From CAVPRW01 sp046727435 [NCBI: bacterium] (lineage in GTDB: Bacteria; Tectomicrobia; Entotheonellia; J063): 5,165 bases of DNA. Where the stretch lies: contig JBKPCR010000525.1 of assembly GCA_046727435.1 (NCBI GenBank), forward strand, positions 1 to 5,165. Reading direction: 5' to 3'. The position numbers were made by a program, and so were the translations under genes. Of this stretch, positions 4,668 through 5,165 are shown one piece after another (positions within the stretch are counted from its first letter, which is position 1; each line of letters starts with the position of its first letter). Below the pieces are notes generated by a model, which made no database searches, was not told the origin of the DNA, and saw only the letters and a program-made list of their open reading frames with translations.

Positions 4668-5165
4668 GTGGGGGTTCTCGTCGTAGGCTCGGTGGCGCTT
4701 GATTCGGTCAAAACGCCCTTCGGAGCTGTGGAGAATGTCCTGGGAGGGTCGGCCAGTTATTTCTCCACGGCGGCTAGTTTTTTTACAGATGTGTCATTGG
4801 TCGGGGTCGTCGGCGAAGATTTTCCGTCCGAGGCGCTGGCGCTCTTCCGCGCCCGCGAGATCAACATCGACGGGCTCGAACGCGTGCAGGGTCGGACCTT
4901 TCGATGGGCCGGCGAGTACACCTACGACCTCAACGAGGCGATCACCCTCGACACGCAGCTTAATGTTTTCGAGCAGTTTCGACCCAAGCTACCGGCAGCA
5001 TACCAGGACAGCCCGTACGTCTTCCTCGCCAACATCGATCCGGAGCTGCAGATCGAGGTCCTCAACCAGGTCAAGCGCCCGAAGTTCGTCGCCTGTGACA
5101 CCATGAATTTCTGGATTCAGGGCAAGCTGGAGGCGCTTAGGGCCGTGCTACAGCGTGTCGATCTG
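4668..5165 (+). CDS. PfkB-family carbohydrate kinase (N-terminal part, cut by window)
   Basis: 166 codons are open to the right edge. PfkB/ribokinase-fold kinases phosphorylate sugars or nucleosides with ATP in the cytoplasm. The N-terminal strand VGVLVVGSVALDSVKTPFG (1-19), the glycine-rich substrate motif LGGSASYFSTAASFF (25-39), LVGVVGEDFP (44-53), a RTFRWAGEYTYDLNE lid strand (76-90) and YVFLANIDPELQ (117-128) fit this family; about half of the usual 300 or so residues are visible. The C-terminal catalytic Asp (GAGD-type motif) lies beyond the window, so activity and substrate cannot be judged. GTG 4668 is chosen because AAGGGGG (4657-4663) precedes it by four bases and it matches the family's usual start. 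An upstream in-frame GTG at 4650 is the alternative. It is transcribed away from the minus-strand cluster and appears intact as far as visible. Confidence 0.9.
   Translation, partial: MGVLVVGSVALDSVKTPFGAVENVLGGSASYFSTAASFFTDVSLVGVVGEDFPSEALALFRAREINIDGLERVQGRTFRWAGEYTYDLNEAITLDTQLNVFEQFRPKLPAAYQDSPYVFLANIDPELQIEVLNQVKRPKFVACDTMNFWIQGKLEALRAVLQRVDL

Noticed and set aside
4639-4686. 15-codon leader frame (ATG 4639, TAG 4684-4686) overlapping the pfkB start
   Set aside because: It has no ribosome binding site of its own and no leader-peptide signature; overlap with GTG 4668 is probably chance.

Overview
The window is GC-rich bacterial chromosomal DNA. Seven genes or gene remnants lie on the minus strand (right to left), and one gene on the plus strand runs off the right edge. 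No rRNA, tRNA, CRISPR array or transposase is visible. The pfkB-type kinase, the CysM-type synthase and the small Cys/His-rich protein have an environmental, Nitrospirota-like flavour, but that is an impression from memory and the taxon is not proven.

Layout, following minus-strand transcription: a divergent promoter region (about 4339-4667) holds a good sigma70-type promoter for each direction. Leftwards come: a small Cys/His-rich protein gene with an in-frame UGA at codon 11 (4338-4057); a peroxiredoxin gene that loses its C-terminal part (3850-about 3590); a short MoeB/ThiF adenylyltransferase fragment (3602-3510) joined to the last 43 residues of a rhodanese domain (3510-3379), apparently the two ends of one MoeZ/MOCS3-type protein; an internally deleted second copy of the small Cys/His-rich gene (3205-3085); a 35-bp tandem repeat; a possible 51-residue ORF overlapping the next start by ATGA; an intact CysM-type cysteine synthase (2836-1895); a dipeptide/oligopeptide-binding protein without signal peptide or C-terminal lobe, whose last about 15 residues are instead the C-terminus of a DppB-type permease (1864-866); and a DppC-type permease (864 to the left edge). 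Rightwards a PfkB-family sugar kinase starts at 4668 and is cut by the right edge.

The main observation is that this locus is full of deletion junctions. Working inward from recognisable protein ends, I infer losses inside the binding protein/DppB pair, between peroxiredoxin and MoeB, inside MoeB-rhodanese, inside the second small-protein copy, and probably at the 5' end of the binding-protein gene. One junction is in frame and three are out of frame. The ancestral order was probably small protein - prx - moeZ - small protein copy - (ORF) - cysM - dppA-like - dppB - dppC. MoeZ next to CysM suggests a sulfur-carrier (CysO-type) cysteine synthesis locus whose carrier and Mec+ peptidase are not in the window. 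Whether the deletions are genomic or an assembly product cannot be decided from the sequence alone.

A second observation is that the UGA at codon 11 of the small protein sits in a C-x-x-UGA context. A perfect 7-bp hairpin with an AGUU loop follows at a bacterial-SECIS-like distance, so selenocysteine is a testable alternative to a nonsense mutation.
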